This document shows positions 1 to 10,365 of a DNA stretch of 42,328 nt, in pieces. Positions within the stretch are counted from its first letter, which is position 1; each line of letters begins with the position of its first letter. The notes under the pieces were generated by a model that did no database searches, was not told where the DNA came from, and worked only from the letters and a program-made list of their open reading frames with translations. The translations under genes were made by a program, and so were the position numbers. This stretch comes from Sphingobium fluviale (GTDB lineage: Bacteria; Pseudomonadota; Alphaproteobacteria; Sphingomonadales; Sphingomonadaceae). The stretch lies in the NCBI RefSeq assembly GCF_004122115.1, contig NZ_SBKP01000019.1, positions 1 to 42,328 on the forward strand, in the 5' to 3' direction.

Positions 1-12
1 CAATAACGCCAT
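1..12 (-). CDS. istA: Start of IS21 transposase istA (partial)
   Basis: The minus strand has GGAG at 24-21 and then the frame V-L-D-M-A-L-L running off the window. The ATG at 12 is a likely start; the GTG at 21 is an alternative. The residues MALL and the distance from the terminal repeats fit the beginning of an IstA transposase. Only four codons are visible, so the call rests mainly on context. Confidence 0.4.
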
Positions 13-65
13 GTCCAACACTCCAATATCCCCTGATCACCAAAGACAGGGAAGCGTTCAAACAT

Positions 66-121
66 GGGTCACTTCTCAGTGGAAATTACTCCCCACACCG
101 GGTCAACTCTCAATGAAAATC
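66..121 (-). repeat. Two IS21 terminal direct repeats
   Basis: The plus-strand sequences at 66-87 (GGGTCACTTCTCAGTGGAAA...) and 100-121 (GGGTCAACTCTCAATGAAAA...) match at most positions and lie in the same orientation. In IS21-family elements such repeats at each end are the binding sites for the IstA transposase. Confidence 0.75.
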
Positions 122-992
122 AACACTCATGATATTCATCTGCTTCCTCAGCAGTTCGGCCAACGAAAACGCCGCTTCCCGGAATGATCTTGAATGCTTC
201 TGGGCTACGGCCATATTTTGACAACCGGCCTTTAACATCCTCCATTAGAGCAATGCCGTCTTCCTTGGAGGGGGTAATCGCGAACAGGCAATCTGCATGT
301 TTAGCGGCTTGTTCACGTCCAAGTTCCGATTGGCCAGCTGAAAACATGACCGGATATCCCTGTGGGAGCCGCGAAACATTCAACGGCCCCTTAACCTTGA
401 GATACCGGCCTTCATGGTTGAGGGTGTGGACACGGGTACTGTCCAGATATTGTCCTGTCTCACGGTTTTGTACAAATGCATCGCTTGCCCAACTATCCCA
501 CAAGCCCTTTACCACGTCGAGAAATTCATCCGCGCGCGGATAACGTTCCTCACGCGGCATATGTTTGTCTCGACCAAAGTTCCTGGCATCGCCCGGCCTA
601 GCTGTGGTGACGATATTCCATCCCGCGCGGCCTTTGCTCAAATGATCCAAAGACCCGAATTTACGTGCAACAGTGTAAGGCTCTTCATAGGTGGTGGTCA
701 CAGTTGCTACCAGGCCTATATCTTGTGTGTGCTGCGCCAGCGCAGCAAGCAGCGTTACGGGTTCAAAGCTAACCGCCCGGTCCCTTAGTGCTTCAAAAAG
801 GACGGGATTACTTATGTCACGGACACCATTTCCGTCAGCAAAAAAGACGCAGTCGAACTTCCCTCGCTCGGCTGTCTTAGCGCACGAAATCATATGATCG
901 AGGTTCATCACTGTATCGCGCCAAGCATCGGGATGCCGCCAGCCGCCTACTGCGCCACCGGTAGAAGTCGGAACTGTTATCAGATTCATCAT
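120..992 (-). pseudogene. FMN-dependent flavin monooxygenase, NtaA/SnaA/DszA family, 3' end lost to IS insertion
   Basis: The product is a luciferase-like, FMNH2-using monooxygenase fold of the NtaA/SnaA/DszA type (nitrilotriacetate, pristinamycin or sulfone oxygenation); the substrate cannot be told. The N-terminal region contains GGWRHPDAW, then the conserved blocks AERGKFDCVFFADG, ARKFGSLDHLSKGRAGWNIVT and QGYPVMFSAGQSELGR. The frame stays open up to 1130, but the family-like N-terminus begins at the paired ATG codons at 992/989, and the longer form would include a palindromic site at 1107-1121, so I choose 992. About 290 residues remain against roughly 440 in the family. The frame ends inside the IS21 terminus after ...EEADEYHE, so the C-terminal third is missing. 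The truncated protein is probably inactive. A LysR gene lies divergently upstream. Confidence 0.8.
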
Positions 993-1106
993 GTGGTCAG
1001 GCCCTGTCGACAAAGGATGATGGAATGCGGCCACCGTGTACCGCAAGCTCAGAGCATTAAGAGGCGCCCATGTCAGACCTGGAAGACAACATAAATGTAT
1101 AGCGGG

Positions 1107-1121
1107 TATATGTTTGATATA
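1107..1121. promoter_or_regulatory. Candidate LysR-type operator (TATAT-N5-ATATA)
   Basis: A 15-bp interrupted palindrome, TATAT-gtttg-ATATA, fits the T-N11-A pattern of LysR-type binding sites. It lies between the divergent monooxygenase gene and the LysR gene, where such regulators usually bind. Chance occurrence in AT-rich DNA is possible. Confidence 0.4.
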
Positions 1122-1222
1122 TAAGCTCATTGCTTGTCATAGCCAGTCTGGCAGCCCCGCCCAGTTCCAATCCGCTAGAAACAGGTAGCGCGAAGTAAAT
1201 TACCTGCTCATAATTTAGCCTT

Positions 1223-2143
1223 ATGGACTTTCGGCTCATCAAGGCATTCTGTGCTGTTTACGAAGAGGGCAGCATCAACAAGGCAGCAGCGCGGCTGAAC
1301 ACCGCCCAGCCCAGCATAAGCGTCGCGATCCGTAACCTGGAAACGGATCTCAAGACAATTCTTTTTCAACGTAGCGCCGCAGGCGTTACCCCTACAACTG
1401 CGGCGCACGGCCTCTATGTTAGCCTGCAAAAAGTGCTGGTAGACCTCGAAGCGGCGCGCAAGGCTGTTTCCGGAGAGATATCGGATAATCGCAGACCTCT
1501 ACGCGTCGCTTTGCCGCCCAGAGTTGCAAAATCCATGTTTTTCACATTTATTCCCCGTTTTTTGGAGGAATATCCTGAGGTTGATCTGAGTATAATTGAG
1601 ATTTTCCCGCATAGACTAGTTGATCTTACGATTCGTGGCGAGGTTGATTTTTCTATTACACTTGCTCCGCCGACCGATGATCGGCTCATCATCAGCCGGA
1701 TCGCTATTGAACCGATTGTTCTAATTGCCTCGCGAAACAACACGGAATTGCCACCGGGTCGTATCAATTTGGCTGAGATAGCTCCTCTCAAACTGATTGT
1801 GCCGTCACACTACCCGCTCCGTAGTATTCTGGATCGATATATTCAGGCTGAATCAATCCCAATAAGCCGATCCATCGAAATCGAAATGATCCCGGCCATT
1901 ATCGATCTGGTAAAGATCAGCGACTGGGTTACATTACTTCCTGTATCCAGCATGATGGGTGAATATGACCACCTTATCGCTAGGGAGATTGCGTATCCGG
2001 AAATGGTCACTGACGTATATTCAATCCGATCTTCAAAAAGAAAAATGTCTGTTTCTGCAGATTTATTTCTGAAAGGAATCGACGATGCCTTTAATAAATC
2101 CATTGATATATGGAGAGAATATTGCGAAAACTGCAGAGCATGA
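1223..2143 (+). CDS. LysR-family transcriptional regulator
   Basis: This 306-residue protein has the usual LysR length. The N-terminal winged helix-turn-helix is clear (DFRLIKAFCAVYEEGSINKA, then ARLNTAQPSISVAIRNLE). The effector-binding domain follows from about residue 90 (PLRVALPPRVAKSMF...). The gene is divergent from the truncated monooxygenase, the classic layout in which a LysR protein controls its neighbour. It may have controlled that monooxygenase operon before the IS insertion; this is inference. No strong ribosome binding site is visible before the ATG. Codon and base usage are more AT-rich than in the core genes to the right, in keeping with an accessory segment. Confidence 0.9.
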   Translation: MDFRLIKAFCAVYEEGSINKAAARLNTAQPSISVAIRNLETDLKTILFQRSAAGVTPTTAAHGLYVSLQKVLVDLEAARKAVSGEISDNRRPLRVALPPRVAKSMFFTFIPRFLEEYPEVDLSIIEIFPHRLVDLTIRGEVDFSITLAPPTDDRLIISRIAIEPIVLIASRNNTELPPGRINLAEIAPLKLIVPSHYPLRSILDRYIQAESIPISRSIEIEMIPAIIDLVKISDWVTLLPVSSMMGEYDHLIAREIAYPEMVTDVYSIRSSKRKMSVSADLFLKGIDDAFNKSIDIWREYCENCRA

Positions 2144-2192
2144 TTGTGACGCGGATTTTACACAAAACTCTGAACGGTACGATGCAGACTTC

Positions 2193-2222
2193 ACTTGCAC
2201 CATCTATACTTGCACCATCTAT
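2193..2222. repeat. Perfect 15-bp tandem duplication
   Basis: ACTTGCACCATCTAT occurs twice back to back (2193-2207 and 2208-2222) in the gap between the LysR gene and the cupin gene. It could be a slippage product or a paired binding site. Nothing else is recognisable in this 139-bp gap. Confidence 0.7.
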
Positions 2223-2282
2223 GCCCACATTTTTTAGGGATTGCCCAATCAATCGCCCCCGTCACACATGCCGCGGATAAAG

Positions 2283-3164
2283 TTAAACCGCCCAGCCTAG
2301 CCGGTTCACCAGCCGGAACAGCGCCCGGCCGATCCACTGCCGCTCCGGCTTGCGCCCGACCTTCACGAGCGGCAATCCGCGCGCGCGAAGACGGGCGTTG
2401 AGGCTGTGCAGCTCGCCCTCCGCCACGCTGCGCTCAGAGCGCCATGTGATCGAGAAGCTGACCGAAACGCCATCGCCGTTCTTCACGAAATGCGGCGCCT
2501 TAACCGGCATCAGCACCGCCTCACCCGGCGCAAGATGCACCGCGCTCGCCCGGTTCATGAACCGATCCTCCCACACAAGGTTGCGATGCCCGCCGCGCGC
2601 GAAGCTCTCGGCCTGTCTGGGCGGCACGGTTTCCGCGTCATGCGTTGGGAAGACATGCATCGTCTTGTCAGAGCGGATCTGGAGCAGGATGTTGTGCTCC
2701 GGGTCCATGTGAAATGGCGTGATGCTGCCCGGCGAGGTGAGGAAGATGAACGCTTCGCGGTGGAGCATCGGCCCGGTCTGCGCCTCGACCAGGGGGCGCA
2801 GATCCTCCAGCGCGGCATCGAGCAGCGCGCCATAGGCGGGGTCGCGCTCGACATTTTTGAGCACCGCCCAGCTGCCGTTGCTATCGATCGTGCGGATGGT
2901 TTCGCCCAGCGTCAGGCCATTGGCGGGGGTATCCTCCGGCCGGATACCAAGCGGCAGGTCGCCACGATTATATTCCACCCGGTCCGCAGGCATGCGCTCC
3001 GCCAGCTGCGCCAGCGCGGTGAGGCTGAGCAGCGGATGCTCCGCCAGCCGGTGATGCAGATGCGTGTGCCGGTCGGGGTAAGCCGCCCCAAAAGCGGCGC
3101 GCGCCGCCTCATCAAAGGCGAAGGGCGCGGCTTTGCCCTCGTTGATAGGTTGATGAAGGCTCAT
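2283..3164 (-). CDS. Cupin/JmjC-like domain protein
   Basis: The 293-residue protein has a cupin core in its middle. The motif HMDPEHN supplies the H-x-D pair of a 2-His-1-carboxylate metal site, and PHFVKNG later in the chain supplies the probable second histidine. This suggests an Fe(II)-dependent oxygenase of the cupin_8/JmjC type or a degenerate relative; the substrate is unknown. I chose the ATG at 3164 because it has AAAGGAAG upstream and overlaps the stop of the preceding gene in ATGA, which indicates translational coupling. The C-terminal tail after the cupin is basic (RLRARGLPLVKVGRKPERQW). It forms a minus-strand set with the GNAT protein and, 66 bp further upstream, the ferredoxin reductase. 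Confidence 0.8.
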   Translation of the reverse strand: MSLHQPINEGKAAPFAFDEAARAAFGAAYPDRHTHLHHRLAEHPLLSLTALAQLAERMPADRVEYNRGDLPLGIRPEDTPANGLTLGETIRTIDSNGSWAVLKNVERDPAYGALLDAALEDLRPLVEAQTGPMLHREAFIFLTSPGSITPFHMDPEHNILLQIRSDKTMHVFPTHDAETVPPRQAESFARGGHRNLVWEDRFMNRASAVHLAPGEAVLMPVKAPHFVKNGDGVSVSFSITWRSERSVAEGELHSLNARLRARGLPLVKVGRKPERQWIGRALFRLVNRLGWAV

Positions 3165-4285
3165 GGCCGTCTTCCTTTCATCGAACTGATACTGTCTTCC
3201 ACTATGCCGATGCCTGCGAAGGCCGCGCGGCGGGTGAGGCGCTGCAAGCCCCGCCCCTTCAGCGCCACACGATACTGCACAATGCGCCGCCGCTCCGCCC
3301 AGATGCCGTCGATCATAGGGTGGTTCGGCGCCGCGCAACTATCCGACCAATCGAGGCTTGAGTCGGCCAGTGCCGCGCGCATATTGTCGATCTCGATCAA
3401 GATGCCCGGCGAGAAGCGGGCAAATTTCTCGTCAAAGGCAATCTTGTAGCTGAACGCGCCGCGCCCGAGCCGGAAGTTGACAAGCATCGCGATGGGTGCT
3501 GCGTCGACATCGATCCGCAACATATCGAGCAGGCCGTCCTGCGCGGCATTGGCAATGGCATCGCGAAAAAAAGCGCGGGTCTCGCGCGCATTGCCGAGCG
3601 CGGTGCCCTCCGCGCCCTTCCAGCCCGCGCCTTCCAGCGCGATGAAGTCTTCAGCCCATTGCGATGCGTCGTCTTCGTTGGCGAGACGACGGTGCGTCAC
3701 ATGTCCAAGCTCCGCCAGCCGGTTGATGAGCCGCCGGATCTCCTTGCGCTTTTTTGCGCGGACATGCGTTTCCCAATAGGCATCGGCATCGAGCGAAGAA
3801 CGCAGCATCGCGCGCTCATGACTGGCAATGCGCTTGCAGCCCCGCCCTTGCGTGGCACAGAGCCGCTCCAGTGCTGTGGCTACCGGCCCGTCTGCGTCCA
3901 GCCCGTCGAAATGCAGGAAGTGCCCCGCCCAGCCTGCTGCATCGAGCACGGCCAATATCTCTGACCATGCCTGCGCCTCCGCCCCAGCCTGCATCAGCGG
4001 CGCGCCAAAAAAGCACTGTCCGTGCATCCAGTTCGTGCTGTTTTGCACGCGATAGCGCGCGTGATGCGCCTTCGGCACCACCGGCATCAAACCGGTCAGC
4101 GCACCGTCCTTGTTCCGCGCCTCGATGATCCGCACATCAGCCGCACCCTCCAGATGGCGGAGCGCAGGAACAAGAATTGCCGGATGATAGAAGGGGTTAG
4201 GCTCCGCCGCATGCGCCGCGAGCAAGTGCCACTCCGCAATGGCGGGAGCGCCGGCGACGCGGTTCGCAAGGGGGAGAGAGGCCAT
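3161..4285 (-). CDS. GNAT-family acyltransferase, CelD/BioF2-like (Acetyltransf_6)
   Basis: This 374-residue protein resembles the double-GNAT CelD/FemAB-like acyltransferases. These include enzymes that acylate polysaccharides, lipids or amino groups with acyl-CoA or aminoacyl donors. The second half has the typical blocks RAKKRKEIRRLINRL, FIALEGAGWKGAEGTAL and FSYKIAFDEKFARFSPG. The substrate cannot be deduced. Two starts are possible: ATG at 4291 is only two bases after GGGGAG, while ATG at 4285 has a normal eight-base spacing, so I prefer 4285. The stop overlaps the start of the cupin gene by four bases, so the two products are probably made together and may act in one modification step. 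Confidence 0.85.
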   Translation of the reverse strand: MASLPLANRVAGAPAIAEWHLLAAHAAEPNPFYHPAILVPALRHLEGAADVRIIEARNKDGALTGLMPVVPKAHHARYRVQNSTNWMHGQCFFGAPLMQAGAEAQAWSEILAVLDAAGWAGHFLHFDGLDADGPVATALERLCATQGRGCKRIASHERAMLRSSLDADAYWETHVRAKKRKEIRRLINRLAELGHVTHRRLANEDDASQWAEDFIALEGAGWKGAEGTALGNARETRAFFRDAIANAAQDGLLDMLRIDVDAAPIAMLVNFRLGRGAFSYKIAFDEKFARFSPGILIEIDNMRAALADSSLDWSDSCAAPNHPMIDGIWAERRRIVQYRVALKGRGLQRLTRRAAFAGIGIVEDSISSMKGRRP

Positions 4286-4351
4286 ATCCATAGCTCCCCA
4301 TAGCCCGAAAATCTTAGGAAATCCTTGGGGGATGCGCGTGAAGTGCGCCGG

Positions 4352-5653
4352 TCATCTCCCGGTGGCGGCGCGCACCATCTCGGAAATGTCGGTGAACTTC
4401 TCTCGCGGATTGCCCGGCAAGGCACGCGCAATCTCAGCCGTGTCGATATTCTGCCAGTCGCGGAAGGTGACGACATCGACATTGCGCTGGGCCAGCAGCG
4501 CATCCAGTCCCTGCCGCCCGGCCTTGCCCGCGCCTTCGCCGATGTCCGCCGCGATCTTGTCGGCTATCATCACACCATCTGGCTTGTTGGTGCCAATCGT
4601 GCCGCTTGGCCCGCGCCTTGCCCAGCCGACGCAATAGAGACCCGGCAAAATCCGCCCTTCGTCGCTCGCAAAGCGGCCGCGCCCATGCTCATAAGGCACG
4701 CCGTCAATGGCGGGCGTCTGATAGCCGATGCAACTGATGACCAGTGACGCATCGATACTGTAACGCTCGCCGGTGCCATGGCTGTTGCAGCGCTCGTCCA
4801 GCGCCGTACGCTCCACGATTACCCGCTGCGCATGCCCCTCGCCCTCGATCGCGACCGGCATGGCGAAGAAATCAAAGTCGATCGTCACAGGCTTCGCCAC
4901 CGGGTTGGCGGCGAACTCCCTCAGCAGCGTGACGGACTTGCGCATGCCCGGCTCCAGCAGCGCATCTGCCCCGGCTTCGGGAAGGTCCGCAGGGTCGACG
5001 CGGGGAGCGGCGCGCTCCAGCTTGCCCAGCTCGCCCAGTTCCTTGGGCGTCATCGCGATCTGATGCGGCCCGCGCCGCCCAAGCAGGGTGACATGGCGGA
5101 TATGCGATTGCGCCAGCGCTTCGCGCGCATGGGCGACGATATCGCTGCCCGCAAATTCCTCTGGGGTCTTGGAGAGTATGCGCGCAACATCGAGCGCGAC
5201 ATTGCCGTTGCCGATTACCACCGCATGGATGCCGTGCAATGAAGGATTGAGCCGCGCATAATCCGGGTGGCCGTTATACCAGCCCACGAACGCCGCACTG
5301 CCCACCACGCCGGGCAGGTCTGCGCCGGGGATTTCCAGCTTGCGATCATGCGGCGCGCCGGTCGCGATCACCACCGCGTCATACAGCGATTGCAGCTCCG
5401 CGATGCTGACGTCCTGCCCTATCGATACATTGCCGACAAAGCGCACCGTGTCTGTCAGCGCGACGGCCTCATAGCGCTTGGCCACAGCCTTGATCGACTG
5501 ATGATCCGGCGCCACCCCGGTACGAATGAGGCCAAAAGGAACCGGCAACCTGTCGATAATATCCACCCGCGCGCCATCGCCGAAGATATTCCGGCATGCC
5601 TCCGCGGTATAATAGCCCGCCGGCCCTGACCCGATGATCGCTATATGCCGCAT
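4352..5653 (-). CDS. fprA: Ferredoxin-NADP(+) reductase, FprA/adrenodoxin-reductase type
   Basis: This 433-residue flavoprotein is expected to transfer electrons between NADPH and ferredoxin. The N-terminus has the FAD-binding GSGPAGYY motif (residues 8-15) and the family block RLPVPFGLIRTGVAPDHQ. The NADP-binding GNGNVALDVARIL follows near residue 150, and the C-terminal FAD block GWARRGPSGTIGTNKPDG is intact. The length is normal for the adrenodoxin-reductase family. The ATG at 5653 follows a G-rich stretch (GGGGGCATCGG). The GNAT and cupin genes lie downstream on the same strand, so they may be cotranscribed. A possible electron acceptor, FdxA, is encoded elsewhere in this window at 36490. 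Confidence 0.9.
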   Translation of the reverse strand: MRHIAIIGSGPAGYYTAEACRNIFGDGARVDIIDRLPVPFGLIRTGVAPDHQSIKAVAKRYEAVALTDTVRFVGNVSIGQDVSIAELQSLYDAVVIATGAPHDRKLEIPGADLPGVVGSAAFVGWYNGHPDYARLNPSLHGIHAVVIGNGNVALDVARILSKTPEEFAGSDIVAHAREALAQSHIRHVTLLGRRGPHQIAMTPKELGELGKLERAAPRVDPADLPEAGADALLEPGMRKSVTLLREFAANPVAKPVTIDFDFFAMPVAIEGEGHAQRVIVERTALDERCNSHGTGERYSIDASLVISCIGYQTPAIDGVPYEHGRGRFASDEGRILPGLYCVGWARRGPSGTIGTNKPDGVMIADKIAADIGEGAGKAGRQGLDALLAQRNVDVVTFRDWQNIDTAEIARALPGNPREKFTDISEMVRAATGR

Positions 5654-5793
5654 CCGATGCCCCCGCGTGATTATGTTTGCGCCATGCTATCGCGTGTTGG
5701 CGGCACCGCAAGCGGGAATCACTCACGCCTGCCGCAAGATGTAAAATCATGTGCTGGAGACTGCTCCGCATGCCGCAATAAACCGGATGGTAA

Positions 5794-8445
5794 ATGTTTC
5801 CCGGCAATGGATCAGGCATGACGATCGCGCGAACCAGAATCAAACATAGCGACACCAACATCGACTCGCCAGCTATCCTCGCGTCATTGGGGCTGGCTGA
5901 CAACGCGGATGGCACCTCGCCGGAATGGGCGATGCAAGGGATGCGCGCGGTATCCCGCGCATGGCCGCTGTTCATAATGGCGCAGATTTGCATCATTGTC
6001 GGCGCAGGGCGGACGGCACTGGTCGGGAACATGGGCGAGCTGTCACAGCTCGTGCCGCTGGGCCTGGCCATGCTGTGCAGCCTGTGTCTGTGGCTGCTGC
6101 CTGGAGGGCGTCTAGCGATAAGGCTGAAGCCGCAGTATCAGATGTGGCTCATTTGCGCGCTGTCGTTTGCTACAGCGCTCTTAACCGGTCTATGGTTCAA
6201 CGCGTTGCCCAAACAGATTCCTGGCGGCCTGTTCACACCTTTTGCCGGGCAGGTGACACTGGCGCTGATCGCGCTGAGTATTTTTGGCCATGTCCGTGCG
6301 CCGGGCTTTGTCTATTGCGTGGGTCTGGCCCTTTGCACGCTCAGTCTCTCGATGCCGGGCCGCGATATTCTCATCGGCGTCCTGCTGCTCGCCGTTGGCG
6401 GGTCTATGGTGCTACAGGCGCGGTACGAGAGCGCGCGCCGCTATTCCGAGCAGGCGAATACCAAGCGCAATCAGCGCGCGGAAATGCTGCTCCACGATTA
6501 TGAGGAATCAGGCCGCGGCTGGTTCTGGGAAACAGACCGCAGCGGTGCGCTCGCCTATATCTCGCCCACGCTGGAGCGCTCGCTCGGTGCGGAAAAAGGC
6601 GCGCTGATCGGCAGGAAACTCACCGATCTCGTCAACATGGGTGCGGCAGACGAGCATGAGGGCAACCGCACGCTTGGCTATCACCTCTCTTCGCGCAGCT
6701 CTTTCAGCGATGTCGCGGTGCGCGCGGCCACGCAAGGGGACGAACGCTGGTGGGCGCTATCCGGCCATCCGGCAGTCAACGAGTTTGGCCAGTTTCAAGG
6801 TTTCCGCGGCAGTGGCTCAGACCTTACCGAGATGAAGCGCAGTCAGGCCGAGGTCACACGCCTTGCAGAGTTCGATTCGCTCACCGGCCTCGCCAACCGC
6901 CTACAGATGCAGCGCGCGCTGGAGCAGGCAGTAGTCGATGCTCGCGGAGGCGCTGGTGAATGTGCGCTGTTCCTCCTCGATCTCGATCGCTTCAAGAACG
7001 TCAACGACACCATGGGACATCCGGCGGGCGACGCCCTGCTGCGCGAGGTCAGCCGCCGCCTGAAGCATGTGGTGGGAGAGCGCGGCATGGTGGGGCGCCT
7101 GGGCGGAGACGAATTCAAGGTCGTTCTGCCCGGCCGCGCGGACCGGCCCAAGCTCGCCGTGCTGGCCGACGCAATCATCGCCGCTCTCTCTCAGCCCTAT
7201 ATCATTGAGGGCACACAGGTCGTCATCGGCGCCTCGGTCGGCATCGCCGTCTGCCCGGATGATGGCAGCACCGCCGATGCGCTGGTGCGCAATGCTGATC
7301 TCGCGCTCTATGCCGCAAAGGACGCAGGCCGGGGCGTTCATCGTTTCTATTCGTCAGATATGCACGCCGAGGCGGAGGACCGTCGCCGGCTTGAGGAAGA
7401 CCTGCGCACCGCGCTGGCGGACAATGCGCTGCATCTGGTCTATCAGCCGCTCGTCAGTAGCCAGTCCGGCCAAGTTGTGGGTTTCGAGACACTGCTGCGC
7501 TGGAACCACCCTGAGCGTGGGCCTGTCTCGCCGACCATATTCGTGCCGATAGCCGAGGAAGCAGGCTTGATCGGCATTTTGGGCGAGTGGGTGCTCCGCA
7601 CGGCCTGCGCCGCAGCCGCACAATGGCCAAGTACAACGCGCATCGCCGTCAATGTCTCGCCCATCCAGTTCTCAAGCCCCGCCCTGCCCGGCATTGTGAT
7701 GAACGCGCTTGCCTCTTCCGGCCTCGCCCCACAGCGGTTGGAGCTGGAGATCACCGAAAGCTGCTTCATCAATGAGGGCGAAAAGACCGACAGAATGTTC
7801 GCCCAACTGAAATCACTGGGCGTGCGCCTCGCACTCGATGATTTCGGCACCGGCTATTCCTCGCTAGGCTATCTCAAGAAAGCACCGTTCGACAAGATCA
7901 AGATCGACCAGAGCTTTGTGCGGGGCGCCGCGATGGCAGGCAACCGCAACGCAGCCATCATCACCTCTATCGTCAGCCTCGCCAATGCGCTGGGTATGGA
8001 TACCACCGCCGAGGGTGTTGAGACGCATGACGAGCTGGAGCTGTTGCGCTCGCTTGGCGTCTCTCAGATCCAAGGCTTCATATATGGCAAGGGCAGCTCG
8101 CGCGAAGAGATCAATATGCGCTTCGCAGAGATGGGCACGACAGCGCAGCCTTCCGGCTTCAAGTCGAGCCGTCCACCCCGCCAGTCCATGCTGCGCTCAG
8201 TCGCGATCCATCATCAGGGCCAGCGCTATGTCGGCCGCGTGCGCAATATCTCTGCCGGTGGCGCGATGATCGAGGGCCTGTGGAACGTCCCCCCGGAAAC
8301 CAACTTCTCCATCGAGATCGCGGAGGGAATGACCGTGAGCGCGGTTACGCGCTGGTCGGTCGATGACAGAATGGGCGTCCAGTTTGCGCAGGCGATCGAC
8401 GTGCGACAGGTGCAGGCCGGCGCACCCGTCAGGCTAGCGGGATGA
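5794..8445 (+). CDS. Membrane-bound GGDEF-EAL protein with PAS and C-terminal PilZ domain
   Basis: This 883-residue c-di-GMP enzyme has several membrane helices between residues 55 and 208. They are followed by a PAS-like sensor (about 235-345, with GWFWETDRSGALAYISP) and a GGDEF domain with intact RLGGDEF (437-441). The EAL domain has FETLLRW (564-570), DDFGTGYSS (682-690), KIKIDQSF and the metal-binding glutamates, so phosphodiesterase activity looks possible although EAL is written ETL. Residues 795-875 look like a PilZ domain (RYVGRVRNISAGGAMIEG), which normally binds c-di-GMP. No RxxD inhibitory site is seen before GGDEF. Net direction of activity cannot be predicted. It is divergent from fprA. 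An alternative start is ATG 5818. Confidence 0.93.
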   Translation: MFPGNGSGMTIARTRIKHSDTNIDSPAILASLGLADNADGTSPEWAMQGMRAVSRAWPLFIMAQICIIVGAGRTALVGNMGELSQLVPLGLAMLCSLCLWLLPGGRLAIRLKPQYQMWLICALSFATALLTGLWFNALPKQIPGGLFTPFAGQVTLALIALSIFGHVRAPGFVYCVGLALCTLSLSMPGRDILIGVLLLAVGGSMVLQARYESARRYSEQANTKRNQRAEMLLHDYEESGRGWFWETDRSGALAYISPTLERSLGAEKGALIGRKLTDLVNMGAADEHEGNRTLGYHLSSRSSFSDVAVRAATQGDERWWALSGHPAVNEFGQFQGFRGSGSDLTEMKRSQAEVTRLAEFDSLTGLANRLQMQRALEQAVVDARGGAGECALFLLDLDRFKNVNDTMGHPAGDALLREVSRRLKHVVGERGMVGRLGGDEFKVVLPGRADRPKLAVLADAIIAALSQPYIIEGTQVVIGASVGIAVCPDDGSTADALVRNADLALYAAKDAGRGVHRFYSSDMHAEAEDRRRLEEDLRTALADNALHLVYQPLVSSQSGQVVGFETLLRWNHPERGPVSPTIFVPIAEEAGLIGILGEWVLRTACAAAAQWPSTTRIAVNVSPIQFSSPALPGIVMNALASSGLAPQRLELEITESCFINEGEKTDRMFAQLKSLGVRLALDDFGTGYSSLGYLKKAPFDKIKIDQSFVRGAAMAGNRNAAIITSIVSLANALGMDTTAEGVETHDELELLRSLGVSQIQGFIYGKGSSREEINMRFAEMGTTAQPSGFKSSRPPRQSMLRSVAIHHQGQRYVGRVRNISAGGAMIEGLWNVPPETNFSIEIAEGMTVSAVTRWSVDDRMGVQFAQAIDVRQVQAGAPVRLAG

Positions 8446-8559
8446 CCGCGGACCCTTTGCGGCGTTGATCTCTATCACACAAGCGCGGAATCTCAAGCAT
8501 GTTCACCATGATGCCGCAGGGCGTGACAGCGCGCCCCGCCCCTGCTATTCGCGCGCTCC

Positions 8560-10361
<1,802 letters not shown>

Positions 10362-10365
<4 letters not shown>

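Larger units (their letters stand above)
1..125 (-). mobile_element. Left end of an IS21-family insertion sequence (partial, runs off the window)
   Basis: Read on the minus strand, position 125 begins with TGTTGATTTTCATTGAG, a typical IS21-family terminus starting with TG. Two copies of a ~22-bp sequence follow 34 bp apart (100-121 and 66-87), the multiple terminal repeats that mark IS21-family ends. A plausible istA start lies further in, at position 12. The element therefore extends leftwards beyond the window. The sharp junction at 125 falls inside the reading frame of a monooxygenase gene. Identification is from remembered family features; the other end and the transposase genes are not visible. 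Confidence 0.8.
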
